A stretch of 64,000 nt of DNA from assembly GCF_028553885.1 (NCBI RefSeq), contig NZ_CP067169.1, forward strand, positions 2,839,001-2,903,000, written 5' to 3'. The DNA is from Paracoccus aestuarii. GTDB taxonomy: Bacteria; Pseudomonadota; Alphaproteobacteria; Rhodobacterales; Rhodobacteraceae. Position 1 is the first letter of the stretch. Each line of letters opens with the position of its first letter. Of this stretch, positions 43,182 to 50,441 are shown piece by piece. A program made the translations under genes and the position numbers. Below the pieces are notes generated by a model. The model worked only from the letters and a program-made list of their open reading frames with translations, was not told the origin of the DNA and ran no database searches.

Positions 43182-43601
43182 ATGGCGTTTCATCTGGACG
43201 AATTCCTGCCCTACCGCCTGTCGGTGGCGGCCCAGCAGGTCAGCCGCCGCTTCGCTGCGCTCTATGCGGCCGAGGCCGGGCTGTCGGTCGCGGAATGGCG
43301 GGTGCTGGCGCATCTGGACCATTCCGGCACGGTCAGCATCCGCGACATCCATGCCCGCGTGAACCTGGACAAATCCGTGGTCAGCCGCGCCGCCACGCGG
43401 CTGGAGGCCGAGGGCCATCTGCACAAGACCGGCAGCAGCGCCGACCGCCGCCTGATCGAGCTGCGCCTGACCCCCAAGGGCCGTTCGCTGATGGGCCGGC
43501 TGCGCCCCATGGCGCGGGATTTCAACGCCGCCCTGATGGCCGAGCTGGGCCCCGACGGCCCCGGCCTGATTGCGGCGCTGGACCGGCTGACCCGGCCATG
43601 A
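43182..43601 (+). CDS. MarR-family transcriptional regulator
   Basis: A 139-aa winged-helix regulator: YRLSVAAQQVSRRFAALYAA, LSVAEWRVLAHLDHSGTVSI, the recognition helix LDKSVVSRAATRLEAEGHLH and the wing GSSADRRLIELRLTPKGRSL. The start at 43182 (MAFHLDEFLPYRL) was chosen over an upstream GTG whose extension is not family-like. It ends on an intrinsic terminator, apparently the end of the sulfonate locus, so it may add a second layer of control next to GntR. Confidence 0.9.
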   Translation: MAFHLDEFLPYRLSVAAQQVSRRFAALYAAEAGLSVAEWRVLAHLDHSGTVSIRDIHARVNLDKSVVSRAATRLEAEGHLHKTGSSADRRLIELRLTPKGRSLMGRLRPMARDFNAALMAELGPDGPGLIAALDRLTRP

Positions 43602-43630
43602 AAAAGGCCGGGCACCCGGCCCGGCCTTTT
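43601..43630. terminator. bidirectional intrinsic terminator
   Basis: AAAAGGCCGGG (43602-43612) pairs perfectly with CCCGGCCTTTT (43620-43630) around the 7-nt loop CACCCGG. T-runs lie on both exits, so it serves marR (plus) and the convergent gene at 43649-44245 (minus). It is one of only two classical U-tract terminators I found in the window. Confidence 0.85.
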
Positions 43631-43648
43631 ACCTTGATGGGGAACCGA

Positions 43649-44245
43649 TTAGTCGGTTTCCGCCGCGCCTTCGACCCCTTGATCGGGATCGGCCACGGGG
43701 GCCGTCGCATCGGCGGGGATCGTCTCGGCGACGGGGTCGGTCTCGTCGCCTTCGATGGATGCGGTGGGCGTATCCAGAGGAACCTGATCCTGGCCGCTGA
43801 AATTCGTGCCCTGACCCGGCTCGGGCGGCGTGTCGCGCGCGCTGGTCGATGCGGCGGCGGGGGCGGTGCCATCCAAGACCGTATCCTCGACCGGGGCGGC
43901 ATCAGCATCGGCCGGAGCCACGCCATCGGCCAGCAGCAGCACGCCCGTCTCGCTGTCAAAGACCAGCTCGGTCGGCAGGCCGCCGCGTTCGCCGGTCACG
44001 GTCAGCGCATCGTCGCCGCGCAGCACGACCACGTTCTCGTAGCCTTGGGCCGACAGGCTGTCGATGACCTGCTGATCGGTCTCCCATGCCTCCAAGGCCG
44101 GGAATTGGACCTCGTCCATGGTGGTCACGGCCTCGGCGGGGGCGTCGGCCGGGGCGGTCTGGGCAAAGGATGCGGTCGCCATCAGCGTGGCGATGACGGC
44201 GGCCTTGCCACCCAGTTTCAGGCGTTCGATCGGATTGGTCGTCAT
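43649..44245 (-). CDS. secreted hypothetical protein with acidic Ala/Asp/Pro-rich tail
   Basis: A 198-aa protein beginning MTTNPIERLKLGGKAAVIAT, with a signal peptide ending near ASFAQ. Residues about 45-110 form a small alpha/beta unit (LSAQGYENVVVLRGDDALTV, then TELVFDSETGVLLLADG) reminiscent of a PepSY-like fold. The C-terminal 80 residues are low-complexity and acidic (DTPTASIEGDETDPVAETIP). AGGAAAG lies upstream of ATG. Function is unknown. Confidence 0.72.
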   Translation of the reverse strand: MTTNPIERLKLGGKAAVIATLMATASFAQTAPADAPAEAVTTMDEVQFPALEAWETDQQVIDSLSAQGYENVVVLRGDDALTVTGERGGLPTELVFDSETGVLLLADGVAPADADAAPVEDTVLDGTAPAAASTSARDTPPEPGQGTNFSGQDQVPLDTPTASIEGDETDPVAETIPADATAPVADPDQGVEGAAETD

Positions 44246-44258
44246 GACGTCTTTCCTT

Positions 44259-44456
44259 TCAGATGCTCGCTGCGGCCTCTGCCGCGCTTGCCGGATCAAC
44301 GACCGCCCCCGGCAGGGGTTCAATCACAGAGCCGTCACCGATCGTGTCCGCGCTCCCGGCCGATGGGCTGGAACATGCCGACCCGCCCCCCGCCCCGGCG
44401 CGATTCCGGCAGGGATATGCCGGTCGCAGGCCCCGGGGTCGACAGGGTCGGGCCAT
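44259..44456 (-). CDS. possible small ORF upstream of the secreted hypothetical
   Basis: A 65-codon frame ending 13 bp before the next gene. The C-terminal half (SADTIGDGSVIEPLPGAVVD, then PASAAEAAASI) looks like protein. The N-terminal half is Arg/Pro/Cys-rich and looks like noise, so the real start may be internal, or the frame may be non-coding. The rest of the 44246-44533 gap shows no gene. Confidence 0.25.
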   Translation of the reverse strand: MARPCRPRGLRPAYPCRNRAGAGGGSACSSPSAGSADTIGDGSVIEPLPGAVVDPASAAEAAASI

Positions 44457-44533
44457 TCGGGCGCCCAGCCCCTAGATCGGGGTCGACGCGGGCCCGCAGA
44501 GCCGGTGCCGCGCCATGACGCAAAGGAGACGAC

Positions 44534-44923
44534 ATGATCCGCAAGATCGCATTCGCCCTGGGCCTCGGCCTTGTTCCCGCCGCCGCCTTGGCGCAGGACG
44601 CGGCGCAGCCCGCCGATGCCGAAGCCACCTACGAGGCCGCCCGCAACCAGCTGGGCATCCTGCAATACTGCAACGACCAAGGGTTCAGCGGCACCGAGGC
44701 CGTCGAGACCCAGGCCCAGCTGATCGCCCTGCTGCCCGGCGGCGATGCCGCCGCGGGCGACGCCGCCGAAAGCAAGGGGGCCGAGGGCACCGTGGCCATC
44801 TCGGGGACCGAGATCGCCCTGTCCGAGGCCGCCGAAAATCAGGGCAGCACGGTGGAAAGCACCTGCCAGCAGATCGAGGCCGCGGTGAACCAGATCGCCG
44901 ACAGCCTGCCGCCCGCTGGCTGA
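44534..44923 (+). CDS. small secreted protein, 129 aa, annotated in relatives as 'pore-forming ESAT-6 family'
   Basis: Starts MIRKIAFALGLGLVPAAALA, a signal peptide. The mature protein is Ala/Glu/Asp-rich and helical: YEAARNQLGILQYCNDQGFS near the start and STVESTCQQIEAAVNQIAD at the end. One Cys in each half could form a disulfide. AAGGAGACG precedes the ATG. From memory, similar Rhodobacteraceae proteins carry an ESAT-6-like label; I see no WxG motif, so the label should not be taken as function. Confidence 0.7.
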   Translation: MIRKIAFALGLGLVPAAALAQDAAQPADAEATYEAARNQLGILQYCNDQGFSGTEAVETQAQLIALLPGGDAAAGDAAESKGAEGTVAISGTEIALSEAAENQGSTVESTCQQIEAAVNQIADSLPPAG

Positions 44924-44939
44924 TCCGGGCTGTGACCGC

Positions 44940-46181
44940 TCAGGCCGGTGACGGCGGGTCCACAAGGCCCGCCGTCGCGGCGCGGGCGGTCTCGCCATCC
45001 TCGGCCTCGGCCCCCGCCTCGACCAGGTCGCGGGCCTCGTCCTCGTCCTCGTCGGTCAGGGCGGGGGGCGTGTCGCCGGCCAGGAAATTGCCGAACTTCT
45101 CCCATCCCGGGACATGTTCGGCCAGAACGCGCATCACCACCAGGACCGGCACGGCGATCACCATGCCCAGGACCGACCACAGCCAAGCCCAGAGCGCCAC
45201 GGCCAGAAACACGACGACCGTGTTCATCTGCAACCGCCGGGACACGAAATAGGGGGTGATGAGCTGCCCCTCCAGCGAGGTCAGGCCCAGATAGGTCAGC
45301 ATGACCATGGCCGGCCAGAACAGCCCCGGCATCACCACCAGCGCGACCAGCCCCGCGATGATCACCCCGGTGATCGCCCCCAGATAGGGGATGAAGTTCA
45401 GAACGAATGCCCCCAGCCCGAAGAGCAGCGGCGCCGGCATCCCCCAAGCCCACATCGCCAGACCCACGGCCAGCCCCAGCCCGGCATTGATGATGGTGAT
45501 CGCGCCCAGATAATTGCCGAGCGAATCCTCGATCTCGCGCAGGGCCAGATAGGCGGCGCGCTTGTCGCGCATCCGGTCGAAGCTCTGCACGATCTTCAGA
45601 TAGAGCAGATCCCCCGAGGCGATCATGAAGAACAGCAGGATCAGCGTGAAGACGACCTGACCCAGCAGCAGCGGCGCATAGCGCGCGACGCTGGCCAGGG
45701 TGGTCTCGCCCTCGGTCTCCACGCGAATGGCGGGCAGGGCAGCGTCCTCGCCCCTGTCGCCGGACTGCACCTCGTCGATGCGGCGGGCGGCGTCGCGCAG
45801 GTCGGCCACGCTGTCGCGCACATTCTCGAATTTCTGTTCCAGCTGAGTGCTGATCAGCGGCATGTTGGTCATGGTGCGGCTGATCGGCCCGCTGGCCGCA
45901 TAGGCCAGGACCGCCACCGCGAACAGGATCGACAGGGTGATCCCCGCCGCCGTCAGCGCATCGGGCACGCCCCGCCTTTCGGCAAAACGGCGCAGCGGCG
46001 TGAAGACGAAGAACAGCAGGATCGCCATGGTGACCGGCATCAGGAAATCGCGCCCCGCCGCGACCGCCGCAAAGCCCATGATCAGGAAGATGCCGATGAC
46101 TGCCCAATTCGCCAAGCGCGGCACCGAGCTGTCCGGCCGCGACGCGGCCTTCGGAAAAAGATGTCCCTCCGGACCCGGCAT
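44940..46181 (-). CDS. AI-2E family (UPF0118) membrane permease
   Basis: A 413-aa protein with about eight hydrophobic segments and a large soluble insertion between residues 90 and 190 (LEQKFENVRDSVADLRDAAR). Family motifs include MPVTMAILLFFVFTPLRRFAE, NYLGAITIINAGLGLAVGL, NFIPYLGAITGVIIAGL and LEGQLITPYFVSRRLQMNTV. The start at 46181 gives MPGPEGHLFPKAASRP. The tail after residue 370 is acidic and low-complexity. Despite the family name, members also include Na+/H+ antiporters; the substrate is unknown. Confidence 0.9.
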   Translation of the reverse strand: MPGPEGHLFPKAASRPDSSVPRLANWAVIGIFLIMGFAAVAAGRDFLMPVTMAILLFFVFTPLRRFAERRGVPDALTAAGITLSILFAVAVLAYAASGPISRTMTNMPLISTQLEQKFENVRDSVADLRDAARRIDEVQSGDRGEDAALPAIRVETEGETTLASVARYAPLLLGQVVFTLILLFFMIASGDLLYLKIVQSFDRMRDKRAAYLALREIEDSLGNYLGAITIINAGLGLAVGLAMWAWGMPAPLLFGLGAFVLNFIPYLGAITGVIIAGLVALVVMPGLFWPAMVMLTYLGLTSLEGQLITPYFVSRRLQMNTVVVFLAVALWAWLWSVLGMVIAVPVLVVMRVLAEHVPGWEKFGNFLAGDTPPALTDEDEDEARDLVEAGAEAEDGETARAATAGLVDPPSPA

Positions 46182-46257
46182 GTCTGGTTGTCCCCCGATT
46201 GGCTGCGCCGCGTTCCCCAACGCATCCGGCGCATGAATTGAACGCTGCCGAACGCAG

Positions 46258-46286
46258 GCGGCGGCCCGGTTGTTCCGGGCCGCCGC
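46258..46286. terminator. 12-bp perfect hairpin downstream of the carboxyspermidine dehydrogenase gene
   Basis: GCGGCGGCCCGG and CCGGGCCGCCGC pair perfectly with loop TTGTT. It lies 32 bp beyond the stop of the minus-strand gene ending at 46318 and before the AI-2E permease start. No U-tract follows. Confidence 0.55.
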
Positions 46287-46317
46287 GCAGGTCACGTCGG
46301 AATTCGCACAGGGGCGT

Positions 46318-47544
46318 TCAGATGGCGCGATCGCCCTCGGCGTCGATGACGCGGGTGGGCAGGCCCATCTGGCCCAGCAGCTCCAGGAAGGGGCGCGCGG
46401 GCAGGTCCTCGACATTGGCCATGGCCTTCACGTCCCAAGGCCCGCGGGCGATCAGGATGGCGGCGGCGACCGGGGGCACGCCCGCGGTATAGCTGATGCC
46501 TTGGCTGCCGACCTCCTCGAAGGCCTCCTTGTGATCGGCGACGTTGTAGATGAAGACCTCGCCCTCCTTGCCGTCGCGGGTGCCGCGGACCAGATCGCCG
46601 ATGCAGGTCTTGCCCTCGTAATCGGGCGCCAGGCTGGCCGGGTCGGGCAGCACCGCCTTGACCACCTTCAGCGGCACGACATCGGTGCCATCGGCCAGCG
46701 TCACCGGCTGTTCGGACAGCAGGCCCAGCTTCTGCAGGACGGTGAAGACGTTGATGTAATGCTCGCCAAAGCCCATCCAGAACCGCACGTCAGCCTGCGG
46801 GTAGCGGGCCGACAGGCTGTGGACCTCGTCATGGCCCGACAGATAGGCGGTGCGCTTGCCGACCACGGGCAGGTCCCATTCGCGGCCCACCTCGAACATG
46901 CGGTTTTCCTGCCAGGCGCCCTTCTGCCAGGAATAGACCGTGCCGGTGAATTCGCGAAAGTTGATCTCGGGGTCGAAATTCGTGGCGAACCAGCGGCCAT
47001 GGGACCCGGCATTGATGTCCACGATGTCGATGCTGGTGATCTGGTCGAAATACTCGTCCTCGGCCAGGCGCGCATAGGCGTTCACGACGCCCGGATCGAA
47101 GCCCGCGCCCAGCACGGCGGTGATGCCCGCCTTGGCCACATCCTCGCGGCGCTTCCATTCGTAATTGCCGTACCAGGGGGGCGTCTCGCAGACCTTGGAC
47201 GGGTCCTCGTGGATCGCCGTGTCGATATAGGCGGCGCCCGCGCGGATGCAGCCCTCCAGCACGGTCATGTTGATGAAGGCCGTGCCCACATTGATGACGA
47301 TGCCCGCATCCACCTGCCGGATCAGCGCCTCGACCGCGTCCGCGTCCATCGCGTCCAGTGCATGGCTGGTGAAGGGCATGTCGTGGCCCTTGTCGCGCAG
47401 CGTCCGGATGATGTCATCCGCCTTGGACTGGGTGCGGTTGGCGATATGCAGATCGCCGAATTCCGCCGCCCATTGCGCGACCTTGTGGGCCGTGACCTGC
47501 GCCACGCCGCCCGCACCGATGATGAGCACGTTCTTCTTCGCCAA
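46318..47544 (-). CDS. carboxyspermidine dehydrogenase (saccharopine dehydrogenase family)
   Basis: A 408-aa NAD(P)H enzyme. The N-terminal Rossmann motif is VLIIGAGGVAQVTAHKVAQW. ANRTQSKADDI, INVGTAFINMTVLEGCIRAG, VLGAGFDPGVVNAYARLA and INAGSHGRWFATNFDPEINF are typical of CASDH rather than lysine-pathway enzymes. It condenses putrescine with aspartate semialdehyde to carboxyspermidine, which the adjacent decarboxylase converts to spermidine. It starts 36 bp after the decarboxylase stop, in the same operon. Confidence 0.9.
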   Translation of the reverse strand: MAKKNVLIIGAGGVAQVTAHKVAQWAAEFGDLHIANRTQSKADDIIRTLRDKGHDMPFTSHALDAMDADAVEALIRQVDAGIVINVGTAFINMTVLEGCIRAGAAYIDTAIHEDPSKVCETPPWYGNYEWKRREDVAKAGITAVLGAGFDPGVVNAYARLAEDEYFDQITSIDIVDINAGSHGRWFATNFDPEINFREFTGTVYSWQKGAWQENRMFEVGREWDLPVVGKRTAYLSGHDEVHSLSARYPQADVRFWMGFGEHYINVFTVLQKLGLLSEQPVTLADGTDVVPLKVVKAVLPDPASLAPDYEGKTCIGDLVRGTRDGKEGEVFIYNVADHKEAFEEVGSQGISYTAGVPPVAAAILIARGPWDVKAMANVEDLPARPFLELLGQMGLPTRVIDAEGDRAI

Positions 47545-47580
47545 TTCTGTCTCCTTCAGGTGGCAGAGGATGGGTCGCCT

Positions 47581-48681
47581 TCAGGAAAGGCTGGCCTTGT
47601 AGTCGTCGTAACCGAAGCTGCGGACGGTGCGGATCGTTCCGTCCTCCTCGCGGCGCGCGATGGCGGGCATGGCCACGCCGTTGAACCAGTTCTTCTTGAC
47701 CATCGTATAGCCCGCCGCATCCTGGATGCTGATGCGGTCGCCGATGGACAGGGGCGCATCCAGCCGCGCGGTGCCGAAGATGTCGCCCGCAAGGCAGGTC
47801 TTGCCGGCGATCTGGTATTCATGCGGCCCCGTATCGGGCAGCTTGGCATCCTGGCGATAGATCAGCAGGTCCAGCATATGCGCCTCGGTGCTGCTGTCCA
47901 CGATCGCGACCGGGCGGCCGGTGTCGATGATGTCGAGGACGCTGACCTCCAGCGTGGTGGTGTTGGTGATGCTGGCCTCGCCCGGTTCCAGATAGGCCTG
48001 CACACCGAAGCGGTCCTGGAACGCCTTCAGACGGTCGGCCAGCCGGTCCAGCGGATAGCCCTCGCCGGTGAAATGGATGCCGCCACCCAAGGACACCCAG
48101 TCCAAGCGCTTCAGGATGGCGCCGAATTCATCCTCGATCCGGGTCAGCTGGCGGTCGAAGAGGTCGAAATCGCCGTTCTCGCAATTGTAGTGGATCATCA
48201 CGCCACTGATCCGGTCCAGCGCGGATTCCAGACGCTCCACGTCGCCCTCGCCAAGGCGCGAGAAGGGCCGCGCCGGATCGGCCAGATCGAAGCCGCTGGT
48301 CGAAAAGCGCGGGTTCAGCCGCAGCCCGGTCGCGATGCCCTGCGCCTTGGCGCCGAAGCGGTCCAGCTGGGACAGGCTGTTGAAGATGATCTTGTCGGCA
48401 TAGCCCACCGCCTCGTCGATCTCGTGATCGGCCCAGGCCACGGAATAGGCGTGCGTTTCCTTGCCGAAGGTCTCGTGCCCCAGGCGCAGCTCATAGAGCG
48501 ATGAGGACGTGGTCCCGTCCATGTAGTCGCGCATCAGATCGAAGACCGACCAGGTGGCAAAGCATTTCAGCGCCAGCAGCGCCTTGGCCCCCGACGCCTC
48601 GCGCAGCCGGGCCACCTTTTCCATGTTCGCGCGCAGGCGGGCCATGTCGATCAGGTAATGGGGCGTCTGCGGCAGGGTCAT
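47581..48681 (-). CDS. nspC: carboxynorspermidine/carboxyspermidine decarboxylase
   Basis: A 366-aa PLP alanine-racemase-fold decarboxylase. It has PHYLIDMARLRANMEKVARL, the PLP lysine in ALLALKCFATWSVF, HYNCENGDFDLFDRQL, LGGGIHFTGEGYPLDRL and EPGEASITNTTTLEVSVLD. The start used is ATG 48681, with AGAAGG 8 nt upstream; a TTG two codons earlier is possible. With the dehydrogenase it provides SAM-independent spermidine synthesis, the alternative to SpeD/SpeE. Confidence 0.92.
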   Translation of the reverse strand: MTLPQTPHYLIDMARLRANMEKVARLREASGAKALLALKCFATWSVFDLMRDYMDGTTSSSLYELRLGHETFGKETHAYSVAWADHEIDEAVGYADKIIFNSLSQLDRFGAKAQGIATGLRLNPRFSTSGFDLADPARPFSRLGEGDVERLESALDRISGVMIHYNCENGDFDLFDRQLTRIEDEFGAILKRLDWVSLGGGIHFTGEGYPLDRLADRLKAFQDRFGVQAYLEPGEASITNTTTLEVSVLDIIDTGRPVAIVDSSTEAHMLDLLIYRQDAKLPDTGPHEYQIAGKTCLAGDIFGTARLDAPLSIGDRISIQDAAGYTMVKKNWFNGVAMPAIARREEDGTIRTVRSFGYDDYKASLS

Positions 48682-48803
48682 GGGCAAGCCTTCTTGCGAT
48701 GCGGTGCGGATGCGGCCATCCCGTGCGGGGCGGGGATGCGGGAAACCGGCGATATAGCTGTCCGCCCCGATTTTCGCAAGGAATCATGACGGCAGGGTGA
48801 CGG

Positions 48804-49199
48804 TCAGCGGCCCGTCTGTTCGGCGGCGAAACGGCGCAGTTCGCGCTTCACCAGCTCCAGTTCCGCGCGCAGGGCGGCGATCTCGGATGCCAGGTCGTCG
48901 TCCAGGACCCGCCCCGCCATGACCGAGATCCGCGCCAGCAGCACGCCTTCGGGGCGCGAGCCCTCCTCGCCCTCGGCATCGTCGGCCTTCAGCAGCAGGG
49001 TCTGCAGCCCCTCGGTCAGGACCTGGCCCGGCAGGTCCACCTCGACCAGCCAGGCATCGTCGCCATCGGCGGCCAGCCGGGCCTGGGACAGGACCTCGCC
49101 GTGATGGATCAGCACGACCCGGCCGGGGGCCGCGGCCAGCCCGGTGATGCGGCCGCGCCAGATGCCGCCGCGCAGCCCGTGATTGTCGAATTGCGGCAT
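48804..49199 (-). CDS. conserved hypothetical protein, 131 aa
   Basis: Starts MPQFDNHGLRGGIWRGRITG. The first 95 residues alternate hydrophobics in a beta-rich pattern (RVVLIHHGEVLSQARLA, DAWLVEVDLPGQVLTEGLQT). The last 30 form an amphipathic helix (EIAALRAELELVKRELRRFA) that could be a coiled-coil oligomerisation tail. It lies 11 bp downstream of the DUF6478-like gene and is probably cotranscribed with it. No known function; no signal peptide. Confidence 0.7.
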   Translation of the reverse strand: MPQFDNHGLRGGIWRGRITGLAAAPGRVVLIHHGEVLSQARLAADGDDAWLVEVDLPGQVLTEGLQTLLLKADDAEGEEGSRPEGVLLARISVMAGRVLDDDLASEIAALRAELELVKRELRRFAAEQTGR

Positions 49200-49210
49200 G
49201 GCGGTCTCCT

Positions 49211-49996
49211 TCACATCTGGGCGCGGGGATGGCGGGACAGGATCACGTCGCGCGCAGCGACCGCGTTCATGAACGGCGCCTCGAAGATCAGGTCCAGCCA
49301 GGCCTTGTCGACGGACCGCGCCGACAGGTCGGCATAGCCCAGGTCGAATTCCACCAGTCGGTGGCAGTGGCGCCCGGCGATGTCGTCGCCCAGCTTGCGC
49401 AGGATGGTTTCGGTATTGGGCCCCTGCTGGACGTTCAGGCGGGCATAGACGGCGATGGGCCGTTCCGCCTGCAGTGTGGTCTCCAGCCGGATGATGTGAT
49501 GGCCGCCCAGATCCTGCAGCGCCTCGGCCGGCAGGGACAGGGAAAAGGACAGGAAGCTGCCGCCGAAGCCCATCACCTCCAGCGCCAGGCCGTAATCGGC
49601 CAGGTCCGTGGCGCCGCGGTTGCGGACCTGGCGCAGGATGACGGCGCGCTGCGGGCAGTCGTGAAACAGCGCCACCTCCTCGGACAGCCAGCGGCCGTCG
49701 GGGGGCGCGATCAGCGCCGCGGGCGAGATCCGCCCCTGCAGCACATGCGGCCGCCAGCGCCAATCCGTGCCCGCGGGCAGCACCATGCGGCGCAGCGAAT
49801 CGCGGGCGCTGGTCACGCGCGCATCGGCCACCTGCAGCAGGCGCGACAGGACCTGGTGCAGGTCGCGGGCCTCGTCGCGGATATCCTCGTCGACGGGGGC
49901 GGGGCGGCGCAGGGCGCGGTCCAGGATGCGGTGCCAATGGCGCGCCGCACGGGCGCGGATGCGCCGGGACAGCCAGCTGTGATCCTGCCGCGCCAT
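49211..49996 (-). CDS. DUF6478-like conserved hypothetical protein
   Basis: A 261-aa soluble protein starting MARQDHSWLSRRIRARAARH. An Arg-rich helical N-terminus (to about residue 70) leads to a beta-rich body: GTDWRWRPHVLQGRISPAAL, ALEVMGFGGSFLSFSLSLPA and LVEFDLGYADLSARSVDKAW. It resembles proteins labelled DUF6478 in Rhodobacterales. Paired with the 131-aa gene downstream. No enzymatic motif is seen. Confidence 0.7.
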   Translation of the reverse strand: MARQDHSWLSRRIRARAARHWHRILDRALRRPAPVDEDIRDEARDLHQVLSRLLQVADARVTSARDSLRRMVLPAGTDWRWRPHVLQGRISPAALIAPPDGRWLSEEVALFHDCPQRAVILRQVRNRGATDLADYGLALEVMGFGGSFLSFSLSLPAEALQDLGGHHIIRLETTLQAERPIAVYARLNVQQGPNTETILRKLGDDIAGRHCHRLVEFDLGYADLSARSVDKAWLDLIFEAPFMNAVAARDVILSRHPRAQM

Positions 49997-50098
49997 GCCA
50001 AGCCCCCCGAACCCTTCGCCCGCCCTCGCGCGGGATGCCTTCCGATCCCTTGCCGGGATAGACCGGGACGGCGCGCGGAACAAGCCCGCAGCCGCCCC

Positions 50099-50431
50099 TC
50101 AGGCCAGCAGCGCGTCCAGCCGCGCCGCGCAGACGGCGTCGTTGCGCGTCAGGCCGCCCGCCGCGTGGGTGGTGAAGCTGACCGTGCAATATCCCCACCC
50201 GAAGGCCACATCGGGGTGATGCCCCTGCCGGTTGCCCAGCCAGGCGGCCAGGTTCGCCATCTCGACCGCAGGGGCGAAGCCGCGCAGATCGAAGCGCCGG
50301 ACCAGCGCGCGCCCATCCCCGCTCAGCCGCCATGCGGGCAGATCGGCCAGCAGCGCGCCGATCTCGGCCTCGGTCAGAAGGGGCGTGTCCTTGCCGCAGG
50401 GGCGGCAGCTTTGGCGGGACAGGTCGGTCAT
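50099..50431 (-). CDS. phhB: pterin-4-alpha-carbinolamine dehydratase
   Basis: A 110-aa enzyme that recycles the hydroxylated pterin cofactor of phenylalanine hydroxylase (also known as DCoH/PCD). The active-site cluster is visible as GHHPDVAFGWGYCTV, with two adjacent His residues, and the downstream His and Asp in THAAGGLTRND. LLADLPAWRLS near the N-terminus is typical. The Cys pair CRPC at residues 9-12 is a variant N-terminus. No aromatic hydroxylase gene is in the window; it lies 10 bp after the cardiolipin synthase gene. Confidence 0.93.
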   Translation of the reverse strand: MTDLSRQSCRPCGKDTPLLTEAEIGALLADLPAWRLSGDGRALVRRFDLRGFAPAVEMANLAAWLGNRQGHHPDVAFGWGYCTVSFTTHAAGGLTRNDAVCAARLDALLA

Positions 50432-50441
50432 GGCGGTCCTT

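Noticed and set aside
44534..44923. ESAT-6/type VII secretion effector
   Set aside because: It has a Sec signal peptide, no WxG motif and no type VII genes around it; the label exists only by database convention.
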